NCBI GenBank assembly: GCA_030765045.1
Contig: CM060967.1
Coordinates: forward strand, 149,827,751 to 149,891,750
DNA: 64,000 nucleotides
Direction: 5' to 3'
Origin: Tenodera sinensis
Lineage: Eukaryota > Arthropoda > Insecta > Mantodea > Mantidae
Part shown: positions 13,301 through 28,300 of the stretch, one piece after another
Layout: each line of letters starts with the position of its first letter
How positions within the stretch are numbered: the stretch's first letter is position 1
Notes under the pieces: generated by a model
Seen by the model: only the letters and a program-made list of their open reading frames with translations
The model's database searches: none
What the model was told of the DNA's origin: nothing
Program-made: the position numbers and the translations under genes

Positions 13301-16300
13301 TTTCACACCTATTGATTGCAACTTCTCAACTAATTTATTTCTCCAGACTGAGTCATATGCTGATTTAAAATCAATGAATACTGCCAAGGTATCCTCCTTT
13401 CTATTGAAAGCTTCCTTGATGTCTTGGCTTAGTAGGAGTACATTTTCACTTGTACTATGATTCTGTCTGAAGCCGGTCTGTGAACTATTAATTAAGTTGT
13501 AATATTCTAGGAACCAGTTAAGTCTAGATGCCACCATTCTTTCCATCACTTTTGCAATAACACTGGTCAAAGATATTGGTCTGAAACTATTAATATTGTT
13601 TGAGGGTTTGTTTTTCTTTAAAATCGGGATGATAATGGCTTTTTTCCAGTCGGAAGGTACAGTCATTCTCCAACACGTGTTATACAGTTTAAGTAGGATT
13701 TCTTTTCCTTTCCTGCCAAGGTGTTTAATAAACTCTGGATGGATCTTGTCAGGTCCAGGAGATTTTTTGTTCTGTAATTGTTCTATTGCTAAATCCAGTT
13801 CTGTTTCATTAAAATCCTGAATAAAAATATCATTTCGTATACCTTTTGGCTTACTAGTTTCTCTGATAGTTTTTTGGATAGCCTTATCTTGTTTTTTATA
13901 CGCTTGGGGTACTCTTTGTGACTGAGCATAAAACTTGTTAAGGGATTCTGCTATTTCCCTATCTGTAGTTAAGCTTTTGTTATTATATTTTAATGGTTCA
14001 GTTGTATTTTTTGATAATTTTGTTTTATTAAGGAATTTGTATATTTTATTTCCATCTTTCCTATAGTCCATATGTTCTACAAAATTTGTGAAACTGGCCC
14101 TTTTTTCTGTAATTAATTCTTTCTTAAAAATGGCTGCTTTTCTTCTCCAGTTTTGTACATCTTCTGGACACTTGGTTCTTTCGGCTTTGACTCTTGCTAT
14201 ATTTCTTTCATGTTTTAACTTAGATAAAGATGGAGACCAAAAGTAGCTATATTTCTTTAACTTTCCTTTGGGGATATGTGTTTTGGCTGCTGTCAATAAT
14301 ATTTCACAAATTTTTTTATTCATTTCATCTGTTGACTTGAACTCTGATTCTAACAGTATATTACACTTCCCTTCTATCTCATTTTGGAAACTGGACCAAT
14401 CTGCTTTTTTAAAATTCCAAGAAGTTTTAACTTTTGGTTTGTTACTTTTATTTATTAGACCTCTTATGGAGTTTATGGTGATTCTGTGGCCTGAACCTGG
14501 GTCTTCTATTATTTCTCTTTTTGTATTGTCAATTATGTCAGATGACACCATCAGAAGGTCAGGATTTGTACCCGAACCATTATAATGAAGGTAAGTGGGT
14601 GGATCATTTGGATTAAATATTAATTCCATTGTTGACGAGTTTAATAGGTCTTCTATGACTCTTCCTGCTGAATTTATATCTCTGTAGCCCCACCTAGGGG
14701 AGTGTGCATTAAAATCACCTATTAAAATACTTTTGGGTTCTATGGGAATAGAATTTAGATCTAGTGTATTGTCTGGAGGATTGTAGATACTGTAAATTCT
14801 ATAGTGGTAGTTACTTTTCCATACTTCAATTTTAACTATTTCTGATTTATCTTGTTCTTCCATTGTTTTTTGGATTTGGATAGTAGCTTTCATATTTCTT
14901 TTAATCCCTGTAAGAATACCACTTGCTATTTGACGAGCCTTTGGAAGTATATGTGTAGTGTACTGATCCATTTCAAAGTATATTTCCTGTTCTTGTGATA
15001 TATTGGCTTCTTGTACTGTGAAGACATCTATATCTTGGTCTTTTAATATTTTCATTAGCTCTTGTTTTTTAGGCTGGGACATGCCTCCTGCATTCCATTG
15101 TAGAATTCTTAAAGTATTGGAACAATGATGAAATTTGCCTAAAGATGTCCCCACCCGGAGATCCGATTGGGGGACAGTTTTAACTCCGGAATGTTTATCT
15201 TTAGGACTCATATTCATGTATGTGGCTTTCATGTAACTGTTTTCTTAACGGGCACCAGTTTTACAATGTGGCAGTTACATCACCCGACTTAAACCCCCAT
15301 TTTGCAAGGGGGACCACACCTATCGTTGGTCAACGGGTCCATCGGACCTAGCCGGGAGGACTAAATAGATGATATTTAGATCCACCGACCTTCCCCTCAT
15401 GTGCCTCTGAGGGACGCTGTTGTGCTGTGATAGGGCAGCACATATGTAAATGACATTTCCTCCATTTTAGATGAAACAGTTATACCGCTGTGATTCGGTC
15501 AAATTCAAATATATAGAACAAAAAAAATTGACAGTTTTGGTGAACATAAAACAAACAATAAACACCAGCATGAAGCATCCATTTCTATTTTTTCTAAATT
15601 AAATATTCTGGACTTACAATTTCTCCTACAAATGTATTCAATGTATAATCTAGCACATTAGTGCTCACCTGCTAAAGGCACGTCTTGTTGTTGCACCAAT
15701 CCAGGTTCACAATGTCCACAAGTTTCTCTACCACAATGAATATGACATAGAAGCTTTGTGCTACCAACTTGGATCAAACTTCCATGTACTACCTCTTGGG
15801 GTTCACTCTCTTGTTTGGCAACAGACAGGCGCTTTCCATTCAAATACGTCCCATTGCGGCTTCCAAAATCAATCAAGAAGTACTTTCCAAGAGACTCATC
15901 AAAGCTGATCTTCGCATGATGCTGCAAACAACAAACATAAATGATAATTATAAAGATAAATTTGCAGGTATTTTTAAAAACAATGGCACAATGACAGTTT
16001 ATTGGAATAAACCTGGATCCTGCATTAAAATCTGATGTGTAACAGCCACACAAAGTATTCTATCTTAAAATATGATTTGAAGCTTTCCTGGCGATGAACA
16101 TATTCAAGATGCTCTCGGGCTTCGAGCCAGGTGTAGTGATGAACCCTGTTTGGTGGCAGATTCTATGAACAGGTAGATGGTGTGGCAATGGGCTCTCCGC
16201 TGTCACCAGTAATAGCAAATTTCTACATGGAACACCTGGAACACGAAATACTGGCCACAGCTCCACTTAAGCCTTCTCATTTCTACCGGTATGTTGACAA

Positions 16301-19300
16301 CATATTCGTTATATGGCCACATGGACGAGACACTTTGCCGAGCTTTCTTGCACACCTCAACAGCCTCCGACCCCAAATTCAGTTCACCATGGAAGTGGAG
16401 AAGGACGGAAATCTGCCATTTCTGGACAGCCTGGTCTCCAGAAACAACAACGGTACTCTGGGACATGCAGTATACCGCAAACCAACACATACTGACCTCT
16501 AATCTTCTTGGATCATTAGCTGTCGATAGGCCCTTAAAACGCATGCACAGATGCACACACACACACACACGCACATGCTTGTTCGCTCGCTCTCTCAATC
16601 CCCTCTACTCCTCCTTATGAGTGGCCCTTCCTGCACCAAACAACTCACATCTTTTATGCTCTAATTTACATGATTATTAAACTCTCTTTACCTTGCTTAT
16701 ATTAATGTCTGGGATGCAGACAGCATGCTGCTTTTCTCTGCCCAGGGTTCCTCCAGTGCAAGTAACAATAAACAATGCACCAACTTTTAGGTCCTCCAGT
16801 CCAGTTTCTTTCACTATTATCCTCATGCAAGGAGGCCATGCCTTTGCACATTCTAGAACATACAACAGAAAAACACCAATTCAGAATTATAAGTGAACTA
16901 AATGATTTTAATCATTAAGGAACACTGCTTCTGCATTTTTGAACTTCTGTGTTTATTGCTGTACAAGTTTTAAAGATTTACCAATGACTAAGAACACCAT
17001 CAATAAGAAACACATAAAATTTGAGATTTTATGGACCATTAAGCTATTAATGCTGGATTCTAAATGAGAAAAAATTACTGTAAAATTAATTTATCTCATG
17101 CACATTAGAACATGAAACAGAATGCTGAGAGAAAGAGCCACAGAGAGCATCACTCAAAAGTGAAATACCAAACTGGATTCATATATTATGAAAAAGCTAT
17201 AAATTGCTGTTTTAAATTATTAACTTTAAAAATCAGTCAGCAATGGAAACACAAATATCACTTAAACTTCGCATTTAAGTCTAGCATTTTCTGAGGATAC
17301 GCACAAAGATTATCACGAAAAACTCCCACCACTCCTGCCACAAAATACTCTTTACATGCAAAAATATTCATTATATTTGCTCAAGTATTATATCTGATTA
17401 ATATATTGTATATTTAAGATATTTTCATGAACAATAAAATTCATATCCTGATCTGTCTGAAACTGAAACTCAACCAGCGCACAGAAGAAACATCAAATGT
17501 GGAGCACCTACAAGGACGTTTGTCTATATATATTAATGGTTTTTTAAACAAATGTGGGGCATTATATATTGAACAAACCTCGTACTAATTTATTTAATTA
17601 CAATCCTTGTTTACAAAGAGTAGATTCATGTTTAATGCAATAGAATTCACACGTTGAAAACATTCAAGCCTTTTCAGCAGTTTTTAAAGCGATAGCCTGC
17701 ACATTCTCAGCAAGGTTGACATTGGCACAGGAACAATTGTCATTCCCAAACAAACAATCCTCAGTTATATAGTTGTTATTGTACAGTACGTTTGTAGGAC
17801 CAGTTTGTGTTGACTGATTGCCTAAATTTCTCTCATGATATTGTTCAATTCTTGTAACGTGTGTGGATTTGATGCTTACACTTTATTCTTTGAAGTTCCC
17901 CATAAATAAAAATCACTTAGAGATAGATTAGGGGGATGAGATGGCCACAATCCTCGACTAATTATTGTCACTACGCACAGTTCACAATTCATGCATAGAA
18001 TTCCCAACAGTGTGCACTGTAGCTGAAACCTACTGAAACCAGTCACACAATCTTTCATTTCTTGTTAGTTATGGAAAAAAAATTATTTAAAATAGAATTT
18101 ACATTAACGAATGAATCAACTGTTGTGTCGCAAAATATGTTGTTAGCTAATGCTGGATTTCTGACAATGAAGTCATTAATCCTCTTGCTCTCCAATATTT
18201 TTTACAATGATATTGAAGAGAGAAACAGCAGTAATAGTGTCGCAAAATATAGGATTGATTATTCTATGCACACTCACTGCACACTAAATCCCAACTTTTT
18301 CAGCATGATGAGCTTCATTAATATGGGGATTTCCTGTAACCCAATATCAATTGTTCTGAGTAAAACTGCAACCTTGAAGATAAAACCACGCTTCATCGGT
18401 GCTGAAAGTTAAATGTGGATCGACGTCATCATTAGGAACAGACTGTAAAAACCAAAGGCAATAATTAACCCAACTTAAAGGATCTTATGCTTGTAAAGCA
18501 TGAACTGCAGTTACCTTGTACGGCTTAAGTTTCAGAAGTTTCGTTGCCACAAAAGCTGACCTCTTGGAAATGTTAAACCTCTTGTAATAAACGTCTCAGT
18601 GGTTTTTATTTATTGGGGACATTAAATAATAAAGTGTATGCATCAAATCCACACATGTTACAGGAATTGAACAATATCGTGAGAGAAATACAGGCAATCA
18701 GTCGACATGAACTTTCCGAGTAAGCCAAAATTTTTTTTGGAGATATAGGGAATGTGTTCGCATTGAAGATCATCAATTTCAACATCTTTTGTGATGCAGG
18801 TAAGCCTAATATAAGTTAGTACAGTAGTTAGTGTTCTGTAACCGTTACTTGCTGGTCCTTTAGACGTAACTCTGGCAAAGAGCGCGCCAGCCCTCACTCC
18901 GTCTGGTGCAGCTGCAGGGCAGTCCAGCCAAGTTACAAACACTCTGTACTATTAATAGTCAGAAATGTGTCCATGTAACAAGAATTGAACCCATGACTTT
19001 GGTGCTGTTTTTATGGATTACGAATGTGATGTTGATGAGCTTTTGACTCTTTCGTAATCTCGGGTCATGGTACTGGATGGAATGAACATACACTTGGGAT
19101 TAACTTTAGTGAAATATTTTATTCGCACCTTCTTGTTCACAGTATTTAAATCGTATCACAGTTACAAATCTTTTATTTCAGTGGATCGACTTCCCTAGCA
19201 TCGCCGAAATTTAATGTCTAAAAATTTAGCGATATTTCGCTAAAAGTGTTTTCTATCACTTTACACTTCGTCTATTTTACGTCCTTTTATTTACTCGCGC

Positions 19301-22300
19301 ACTTCGTATTAACTAACTTATTAAAGTTAGCTAATGTCTTACTTATTTTACACAAATTAATGGTCTTTAAACACTTAGTAAATTTACTTTCACTATTTTA
19401 TGATGGGCACACATAAAAATACATCCATCTACCCCAAACACATAGACGCTAATGACTAGACAATTGGCGATGCATTACACTTCTTTTTGTGTACATCCAC
19501 GTATGCGTTCATCAAATAGTTCCCGCATTGTTAGGGAAGCGATCCTTAGCCATTCTCCCTTCGCTTTCAATATTGAACACATATAATTCTTTTATTTATA
19601 CATATATCATAAAATTAAATATGGAAATATTTATGACGTCTTTAAACAAACTTAATTGTTTGTAACAATGGACATTAGTAACACGTTTTCGTCATTTAAC
19701 CAACTCATACTAACATCAAAAACAAATTACACTCTTAACAAATATTCACATAAACGATTTTATTTTGGGGTCTTTTAATATTCTGTCTCAACTTGCTTTT
19801 GTGTTATGAATTCAATCACACGAGCTGTTTAAGAACTGCCTCTAGAGTAAGCTACACAACACAAATGATTAATTGATGTTCAGCATCACAATGTCAACAA
19901 GATTTGAGATTTCTATGGCACTAAATCTATACTAATGAGCTGCTTAACATTTCATGCCTGAAAAGCAATTTTAAAGATATTCTACACCAATTTTTTACCT
20001 GGAATGCTTTAACACTGACTTATCAGCATCTGATGGCAAAATTTTAACACCATAAAGCTGAATTATGCTTAGTTGCAGTCCATACATCAATTTCAAATTA
20101 CCTATATAAGACATCTCAATAAGACATCTGTTGTTTTGGTGTAGTTCATTAACATCCTGTTAATGTTTTGATGTCTCCTGAAGCCAAAATGTATCATTTT
20201 TAGAATAAAATGTGTGTCTTTAATTTTCTTCCTTCTATCTGAATTTTGCATTAATAGGAAACAATACAACTTTCAAAAACTTAAACTGTAGGATTCATTT
20301 ACTTATTTATACTTTGTCTTTGTACCATTATTATTATTGGGCTTATGTGAACTCTTTAAAATATATAAGGATTTATAAAATTTTCTATAGGGTAGCTCTT
20401 TTTTAATATTTTGTGCTTATGGTTGGATCAGTTTGAATATGCTACAATTACCATTGTAGAAAAGGCATGCAAAACATAAAACAATCAACTGAGGCTATCT
20501 TTCTAAAGGCCCAAAGAATATTTTTATGGGAAAGAATTTGATTTGACATTCCTAAAAGCTCAGCAGCAATGTTCCTTAAAACAGAAATAAATATCATAGT
20601 AGAATGAGATTCAAGGATCACTTCACAATTTGAGTAATGCTATATTTTACCAAGTAATCAAATGGGCATGACATTGACAAACAGCTGTTGGAGAATGACT
20701 ACCAGAGTAATCTGCAAGAAGGGCTTTACTGGGTCAAAAACCTCCTGCAACATTAACCAATAGCAGTGGTAAACAGTACAGGATATATGTACACTGGTAC
20801 AGTCACTGGAAAGAATGCATATGCTGGATACATTTTATTTAAATGTAAGAAAATTCAATAGAAGAGGAACATTTTAATAAAAAAAGGATTATAATTATGT
20901 TGTTGAGGTAAGTTAAAACATGGATTAGTAGTTTCTATAAAAGTTAAAGCTGAAACAGAACTTGTTTGTAGAGAAGCTGGAATAAAATTAATTTATTTAC
21001 AAATTTAGCTATTAATAATGAAACAGAAATATTCATCTGATAGGAAATATCAAAAATGCTAACTAATAAACATGAGAAAAGCGGGATGAAATAAAGAAAA
21101 ATAATATTTAATAGTATAAATAAGCATAAAGGGCTGAAAAACAAATGTTAAGAAAACAAAGAGAAGATAAAGACATCCATGTAAGAATCACAATAATATT
21201 AAAGGGAAATTATTAAACAGGAATAAATATTATAGATGTATTAAGCAAAGTCAATTTGTTTTGCAAGTAGAATAGGACTAAGAAGGTAAGGTTTTGGAGG
21301 TGCAAGCATCCCTCAGGCAATGCATAACAAAACAAGTCAGAAGCAGTAAAACTGGACAAAACTGGGAAAAACCTAGTAATCTAAGATCCGTTAAGCAAAC
21401 AGAAAATTAAATCAAGTGAAATAATATAATTGCAAATGGTATATGCTGGTAAGGTTTTAAAATAGAGAAGCCAATAGAAATAACTTGAAATCTGCCATGT
21501 GAGCCAATCCAGGGTGTCTCAAAGAATGTACTAACACTTTGAATTACTATAAGATCATTATTCATGACCATAGAGACAAGTTTAAAGGCTTAAATAACAC
21601 AAGAAAAATAGAATTAAAGAATTATGTCCGCAAATGTTCAAATTGACGATTGTCATTGTCCAGACAAAGCTGATAATGCGAACTTATAGATCTGCAAGCA
21701 TCACAAAACAGTTCATTTGAAATTTTATGACATGGTCTTTGAATCTCCAATTTCAATGCATCAATTGTTCTTGGTTTCTGTGAAGCATTAAGATCAGAAG
21801 AAACTACAGTTCAAAAGTATTGGAAAGCACGAATGCTAATGGCTTCATTGCCAGATGCAAGGCACTAGAAAACAACAACAACAACATTGTTCTTGGTTTT
21901 GTGTGATAAACACTGGTTTTGAGGTATCCCCATAAAAAAAAGTCCATTGACATGAGGTCTTAGGAATGTGCAGGGTATTCAAATCTGCCCCTTTGTCCAA
22001 TCATGTGTTTGGATAAGCTGCATCGAGTTGAGCCTTACATCGCAATGGTAGAAGGGAGGTGCTCCATCTTGCTGGAGTGAATCTCATTGTCATTATCAAA
22101 CATCCCTTCAATGTGTGAACTGAAGGTTAGGCACCTGTCACCATTGACAGTTCCATTAAAAAAATGGTCCCATGAAGCCTAACACTGAAATCCCACACCA
22201 CACTGTTACCCCCGTGGTAAGTTTATGGGTAGTCATTCTTTAATTACACTTTTCTTCTGTAAGTCAAGCCTTTAAACTTGTCATACATTCATAAATAATC

Positions 22301-25300
22301 ATTTTATAGTCAGTCAAAGTGTTAGTACATTTTTTGAGACAACCGGTAGAAATGTTCAAAAGCCATATGAGTAGAAAAACAGCTATAGAAAATAGTAACT
22401 GGACATGAAACAGAGAATTTGTCTAGCATAGCAACTCAGTTCCTGGTGATGTTCACATTGTCATTCTGTTTTATGTTGGTGCTATAACTCTTAGTTTGTC
22501 ATTCATTCAGCAAGAACATCACTTAGAAAATTTTACCATCTGTGGAGAGCCAGCTAAGCTAAGGATGGGAGGACGGGTAGTAGGGGGAAGTGGCAACGAA
22601 ATAGCATTAAGCTGAATTGTTTACAATAGCTTAAGTAACATTAATTATTTTATTTGAACGCTGGGATAGGGAATGTGAAAACAAGTATTCTATGTAAGGA
22701 AAAACATAAAGGGGCAGTTCCAAAATAATTAACAGTATTTTCTATGTACGGACCACATACACCTTATGTGAAACTCCCAGTTCCAAGAAATTTTCATGGG
22801 GAATTACCTGTCTTACAGGAGCCAGCTGAGGAAAAGGTGGTTTGTCCACCTTTTCCTTTTAAACTTGCTCCATAATACAAAACATAATGATTCTATACTT
22901 GTAAGCATATCTACAGTTCAGCATTCTTTAAATTTATTACCACAATTAGAAATTAAGCTGGGCCTGGAAGCATATCAGCTATTGAGGTTTGGGGAGAATG
23001 GCTTGGTCCAGAAACCACAGATCTTTGTGTGCTTTGCATGATGCCAAATAAACACAGATATAAATAAATAGAATGATTTCCAGAATTATGAAAGTAGTGC
23101 TGCTAATCAGCATCCATGCTTTCATTTTTCTCAGAAGTTGTGCCAAAAAGTTAAACATCTTTGTAGTAAGTTACGCTTCAAAACCTTATGATTTCTGAAT
23201 ACAGTACATTTTGATGACTTTCAGCTTATGCCATGTAATTTGAAAATAGGTGAGAGTATTATACATTTTGAGTTTCAATATGTCATGAATTGCAACCCTG
23301 TTATTTGTAACTTTCACTTTGCTTTTTTATTTTACAATTTTTGTAAACCAGTAAATGATGTTGAACCAGAAATAAAGGCTGCACTTACACTATGTAACAA
23401 ACTTAAACACTAAGATAAAAAAAACAATTGAATTTTGTTTGTTATTTTGAAATTATCTGTGAAATTACACTGCAGTAATGAATAGCAAACAATTTTAATC
23501 ATATTACAATGTACATAAGTACACTAAGTAAACAAATGAAGTAAGTCAATTCCTGATGCTTTTTTTTTTTTGTAGTGTTTAACGCCCGCTTATACTACAT
23601 ACGGCACCGCAGGCAGTGACACTGATGATACGTGGAATGAAGATGGAGCACCGGTGGAATGAGATGGCGGGGGAAACCGGAGAACCTGCAGGAAACCTGC
23701 TCCAGCACCGCTTCGTCCACCACAAATCCCACATACGGTTGCCTGGGATCAAACCCAGGGCACTTGGTGAGAAGCGAATGGTCTAACCACTTGGCTACAG
23801 TGTGGCCTATTCCTGAAGCTGCTAAAAGAGCTCCCAACTCTCACTGTCTTTGCTCCCCTCTGCATTTTGGCTCAGAATAGTATATGTATTCATGCTAATT
23901 TTATAAAACTTGTTAGTAAATGAAATAGTTACAGCACTTTTTTTTTCTCATTTGTAAAGCGTCTGGTTCAAACCGTTTGGAGTGTGAGGATCTTTTTCTT
24001 TCTTAAATAACATTGTAGTTGATTGTTCAGAAAGAGGCAGGCATAGTAGAAAAGACAGTGCAAATGGCTCTTGCAGTAGAAGCAGAAATTGAGCTTAGCA
24101 GATTTTTGCACGTTTATGAAACAAGAAATGGTAAAATCCACAAAAAATAATTGGAAAGGAAACTGCTAACTAAGAAAAAGGTAGAAAAAACTTAGCAAAT
24201 TAGAATAAGGTAGAAAAGAAGGCTTAGTTAACTCAGGAAAAGGTAGGAAAGAAGACTTATCTAGTTTGGAAACAAAAATGAATAGCTTAGAGCAAACTAT
24301 AGGAAATAAAATACAGCAAAGTAGATAAGAAACAGAACAAAGTTCGTGGTTGAAAATTGAACAAGAAATAACCAAAGTACAGAAGGGCTATAACCAAAGT
24401 ACGGAAGAGCTACAACAAGCGAAAAATGACTTAAGAAATAGAGGAGGGAAGAAAACAGTGTAAGAGAAATATGGAAGTGATGGAGAGTAATTTGAAAAAT
24501 GGCCACAGAGAAATGAAGGAGACAAAAAGTGCCCTAGAAAATAAAATAGAAGTTACAGGAAATAAAATGAATAATTTTGAAACAGAAATTATAGAAAATA
24601 AAATCACGTTAGAGGAAGGAATAAATAGATGCAAAGATGGGATAACAGAATGCAGGGATAGCTTAGGAAATGAAATAACACATAAACAAGAGTGTCATGA
24701 AAATAGAAAAATTAAAATTAGATCATAACAATTATAAAACAAAGCAAACAGAAGAATAAAAAAGAACTGTAAATCAAGAGATAGAAACCATTAGGAAAGA
24801 AAATATCAACAGTAATAGAGCGAAACTAATTGTAATTGCAGAAATTACTGTATTGGCAAATGTGATGCAATCATAACAAGAAACTGTAGATAAAATGAAA
24901 TCATTACAAGCTGACGTCATTGATGAAATAAAGGATGAATTAAAATAATAAGAGAACAGGTATAAACAAAAACAGAAAATTCAAATGAGAAAAACAGAGT
25001 TATGATTGCATCACAAATGCAAAATGATGCTAAAATTGTCCAGAATGGTGATAATCTAAATTGTATAAGCACGAGTATTGAAAATGATTTAACATGTAGA
25101 GAAGCATGCATAGGCACATGCACTCACACAAAACAACACACTTGCTATGCAAACAAGGTCAAACACAAGATCACACAAAGTATAAATTTAAAGAAAGAGA
25201 AAATGAAAATCAAGAAATTCTAGTACAAAATTTGAAGCTTTCTCGGTGATGATGATTGATTACAGTTTCTTGGGTTACCAGCTGTGTAACATTTATGAAG

Positions 25301-28300
25301 TTGCCCAACTTCATAGATATTACACAGCTGATAAACAGAGAAGCTCTAAAGAAGAAATTCTAAATTTGGATTAAATATTACAAAATTTGGTTAAACATAA
25401 TCCATGGTAGCTATACCAAATTCCCAAGTACAATTCATTTTCTGTGTACAAATTTATTTTAACACTTTTACCATATGAATATCGAAAGCCTAAATTAAAT
25501 AGTAATAATAATCCCAAATACAAATATCAAGTAAAAGATTTAAACTAATATAAAAAATATTAAGGTTTTCAGAAGATCGACAGAATTGTTACCAGTAATG
25601 CATCATATATGAATGTGTGGATATTTCTCCAATCGATTCTTATCGAGCAAGGTGATAAGGTTTATGTTGTGACAAAATGGCAATGTGATAAATCCCACTC
25701 CTGATATCAGTGTAACAAATGACACTTTCAGTTACCTTTCTGTCACTTTATTTCTCTTCTAAAACTGAGGCACAGAAATGCAGTTCTATTTCTTGTATTG
25801 TTAACAAAATGTAAAATTCAACATGACCTTGCATCTCACAGCTGTTCTATCTTATTGTAACTTTGACACAAAACGCTAAAGCTGCTCAACTGTACAACTC
25901 CAATGATTCACTCACTAAAAACTGTTTCGTGGGCAGGCGGGCGGGCGGGCGGGCGGGCAGGCGGGTGGGTGGGTGCGCGGCGCGCGCACACACATGCAGG
26001 CACGCACACGCTTGCTAACAGCTGTCACATTCAACATTTAACAACTTCAAAGAACTCCCTCCTCCTGCCATCCCAGCTTGCTTATGCAGGCAAAAATTAC
26101 ATAGCACAGATTTTTCTTAAAATTCATCTTTACTTGGACTTCTGGTAACTAAACCATCAGTCGAAAGTATCTTGAACTGTCTGGAAATGCTTTGTTTTAC
26201 CGCACTCATAGTTGTCTTTGTTCTGACTGTTATAATGTCGTCAGCCATGTATTTAAAAGCAGTGCCATGAGGTAGCTTACACCAAGCTTCTTTGAGGTGT
26301 GTCAACGCCCAGTGGCATGAGGTAGATTGACCTTGAACATTTCTGACGGGTGTGGAAAAAGAATGAAATAATTCTTCGCTATGGGGATATAATGTTCATT
26401 GCATAAGAAATGAACTACATTGTGATATAATATTAACTGATTACAAATGGATAAAAGTTAATTTGCAATGAAATGAATATTTGGTACTTAAATAAAGATC
26501 TTCTTGTGAAACAGTTGTAATAGATACAAAAATATGTGTGTGCATGCATGTGCGTGTGTGTAAGTGTGTGTGTTGCGAGTGATTGGAACATCACTCGCAT
26601 GAGTGATAGGGTATGAGAGACAGAGAAAGTGAAGAAAGACACCAAAAAGACAGAGCAAGGTTATGAGAAGAACAGTTGTGAATTGTGGTAGCCCAAAAGA
26701 CTCTAGACTGTGTTAATGACAAGAAGAAAACTGGGTAATTGTGGCAAAAGTTTAGAAGACAGTAAAGTGGTAGGAAAGTAACCAGAGTGGATTTTGTCAT
26801 TTGTCACAGTACTTATCAAATTAAATAAAAACTCATGCTTAGTTAAAATGTTATGTTAATTTAAAAGAATCCTTACCCTCATAATTTAACTATACCTGAC
26901 ATGCTCTGAAGACCTTTTAATAAATAAAATAAATAAATAAATCACAAATAAAATGTTATGTTGAATGATACATTAATTTTCCTTTAACCTTATTTTCATG
27001 TGTGAGCCTGTCAAACATCATTCAAATTTAGCTCAAACCCAACCCAGAGGCCAGGCCACGCCAAGTTCATCTCTATATTATATACACTGACCATTATATA
27101 CCATCTTTGCAGATTTAAGTTGTTAACGTAAATCAAATCAATGGAATCTTTTAGACAAAGCAACGTCCGAGCATTTGCACCACAAAAAAAAATGTAATAT
27201 GCAATTTTGCTCTAAAAAGAAAACAAACGACAGAACTTGACACATGAAGTACATTTTAGTGAAATATAGTGACAAAGCAAATAACACCAATTTCAATTTC
27301 CCAATGAACTGTAACTTTTGTCAGTGTTATACCGCAATAACAGTTATTAGTAATGAACATATTAATTAATGCAGTTACATGTTAGTAGTAGAAATAACTG
27401 CTGTTGTATCACTCACTGTAACCTAACAGTATACACATTAAAAGTGGTTTGGAATTATTTATTGATGCAATATTATACAACAGTTGTACATTTTGTATAA
27501 TTTTTTTCTATTTGTCAGAAATATCACCACAGGCTAGCAGTCTTCATGCACTTACTCATTTTAAAGTTCATGACCAGACTATTCAAGTGGAATGGAAGCT
27601 AGCAGATGAGCTACAGGAAATGTTAAACATTTACATAATGTGCTGCAAAGTTCATTGATATTTCTGTCTGCAGATGGTATAATTAACTTTATTGTAATAA
27701 AGAACTCATATGGTAACAAATTATTCCATTCTTTAAAATAGCCCGCCTCGGTAGCATGATGGTTAGCGTGTCTGCCTCACGTTCAAGAGGTCGCGAGTTT
27801 GAATCTCGCTTAGGGTAAGTTATCCGGGTAAAGTTTGTTTCCGAAGTTTTCCCTACCCTGAGAAGACAAATGTCAGGTAACTTAAAGCTCCATGGGCCTT
27901 GGGCTCATTTGAGCATCATTTCACCCATTTCATTCACTCACTCAACCAATATGACACAATGTTGGAGGACGTTAATTAAAAAAAAAAATTCTTTAAAATA
28001 TGAATGCAACAAATTTCTGAAGCTATTCAGTGTAATGTCATTATTTCTCTTTCTTTTCTAACTCTTTTGTGTGCTAACACAAAATGACATCTCTGAATCT
28101 ATGTACTTTCTTATTTTTCCTCATTAATTAATATTCAGCTCTGTGAATAGAATCATGTGTTATGAGTTCTCTTGCACAGCATTTATCAGAATTATTTGGC
28201 GATCCAATCACAGATTACAGATCACCGATATGTAGCCCGATAGTTATGTGTGCATTCGTTGAAATATACATGTTCACCATACAACTTTTGGATTACTATA

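Larger units (their letters stand above)
11440..15500 (-). mobile_element. Full-length I-group-like LINE (EN-RT-RNase H), 4061 bp, 12-bp TSD
   Basis: A complete non-LTR retrotransposon. The direct repeat AAATTCAAATAT flanks it at 11428-11439 and 15501-15512. On the minus strand it has a 268-base leader, then the polyprotein described separately, a stop at 11457-11459, and directly a (CAA)n tail, so there is almost no 3'UTR. No separate gag-like ORF1 is seen. Perfect target duplication and one visible frameshift indicate a young insertion. It lies in AGGF1 intron 6 in the same orientation as the gene. Confidence 0.92.

Noticed and set aside
12225..14585. Several plus-strand ORFs of 60-105 codons
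   Set aside because: They are antisense shadows of the full-length LINE polyprotein; none has independent domain resemblance.
15658..16053. Continuous 131-codon frame through exon 6 with an extra N-terminus
   Set aside because: Residues before HHAKISF are intron read-through; the TTTGCAG acceptor and phase match exon 5, so the exon starts at 15921.
26117..26305. Minus-strand frame with an MADD motif, at first suggestive of an RT catalytic box
   Set aside because: Neighbouring residues do not fit any RT family I know and no other RT motif is near; left unassigned.
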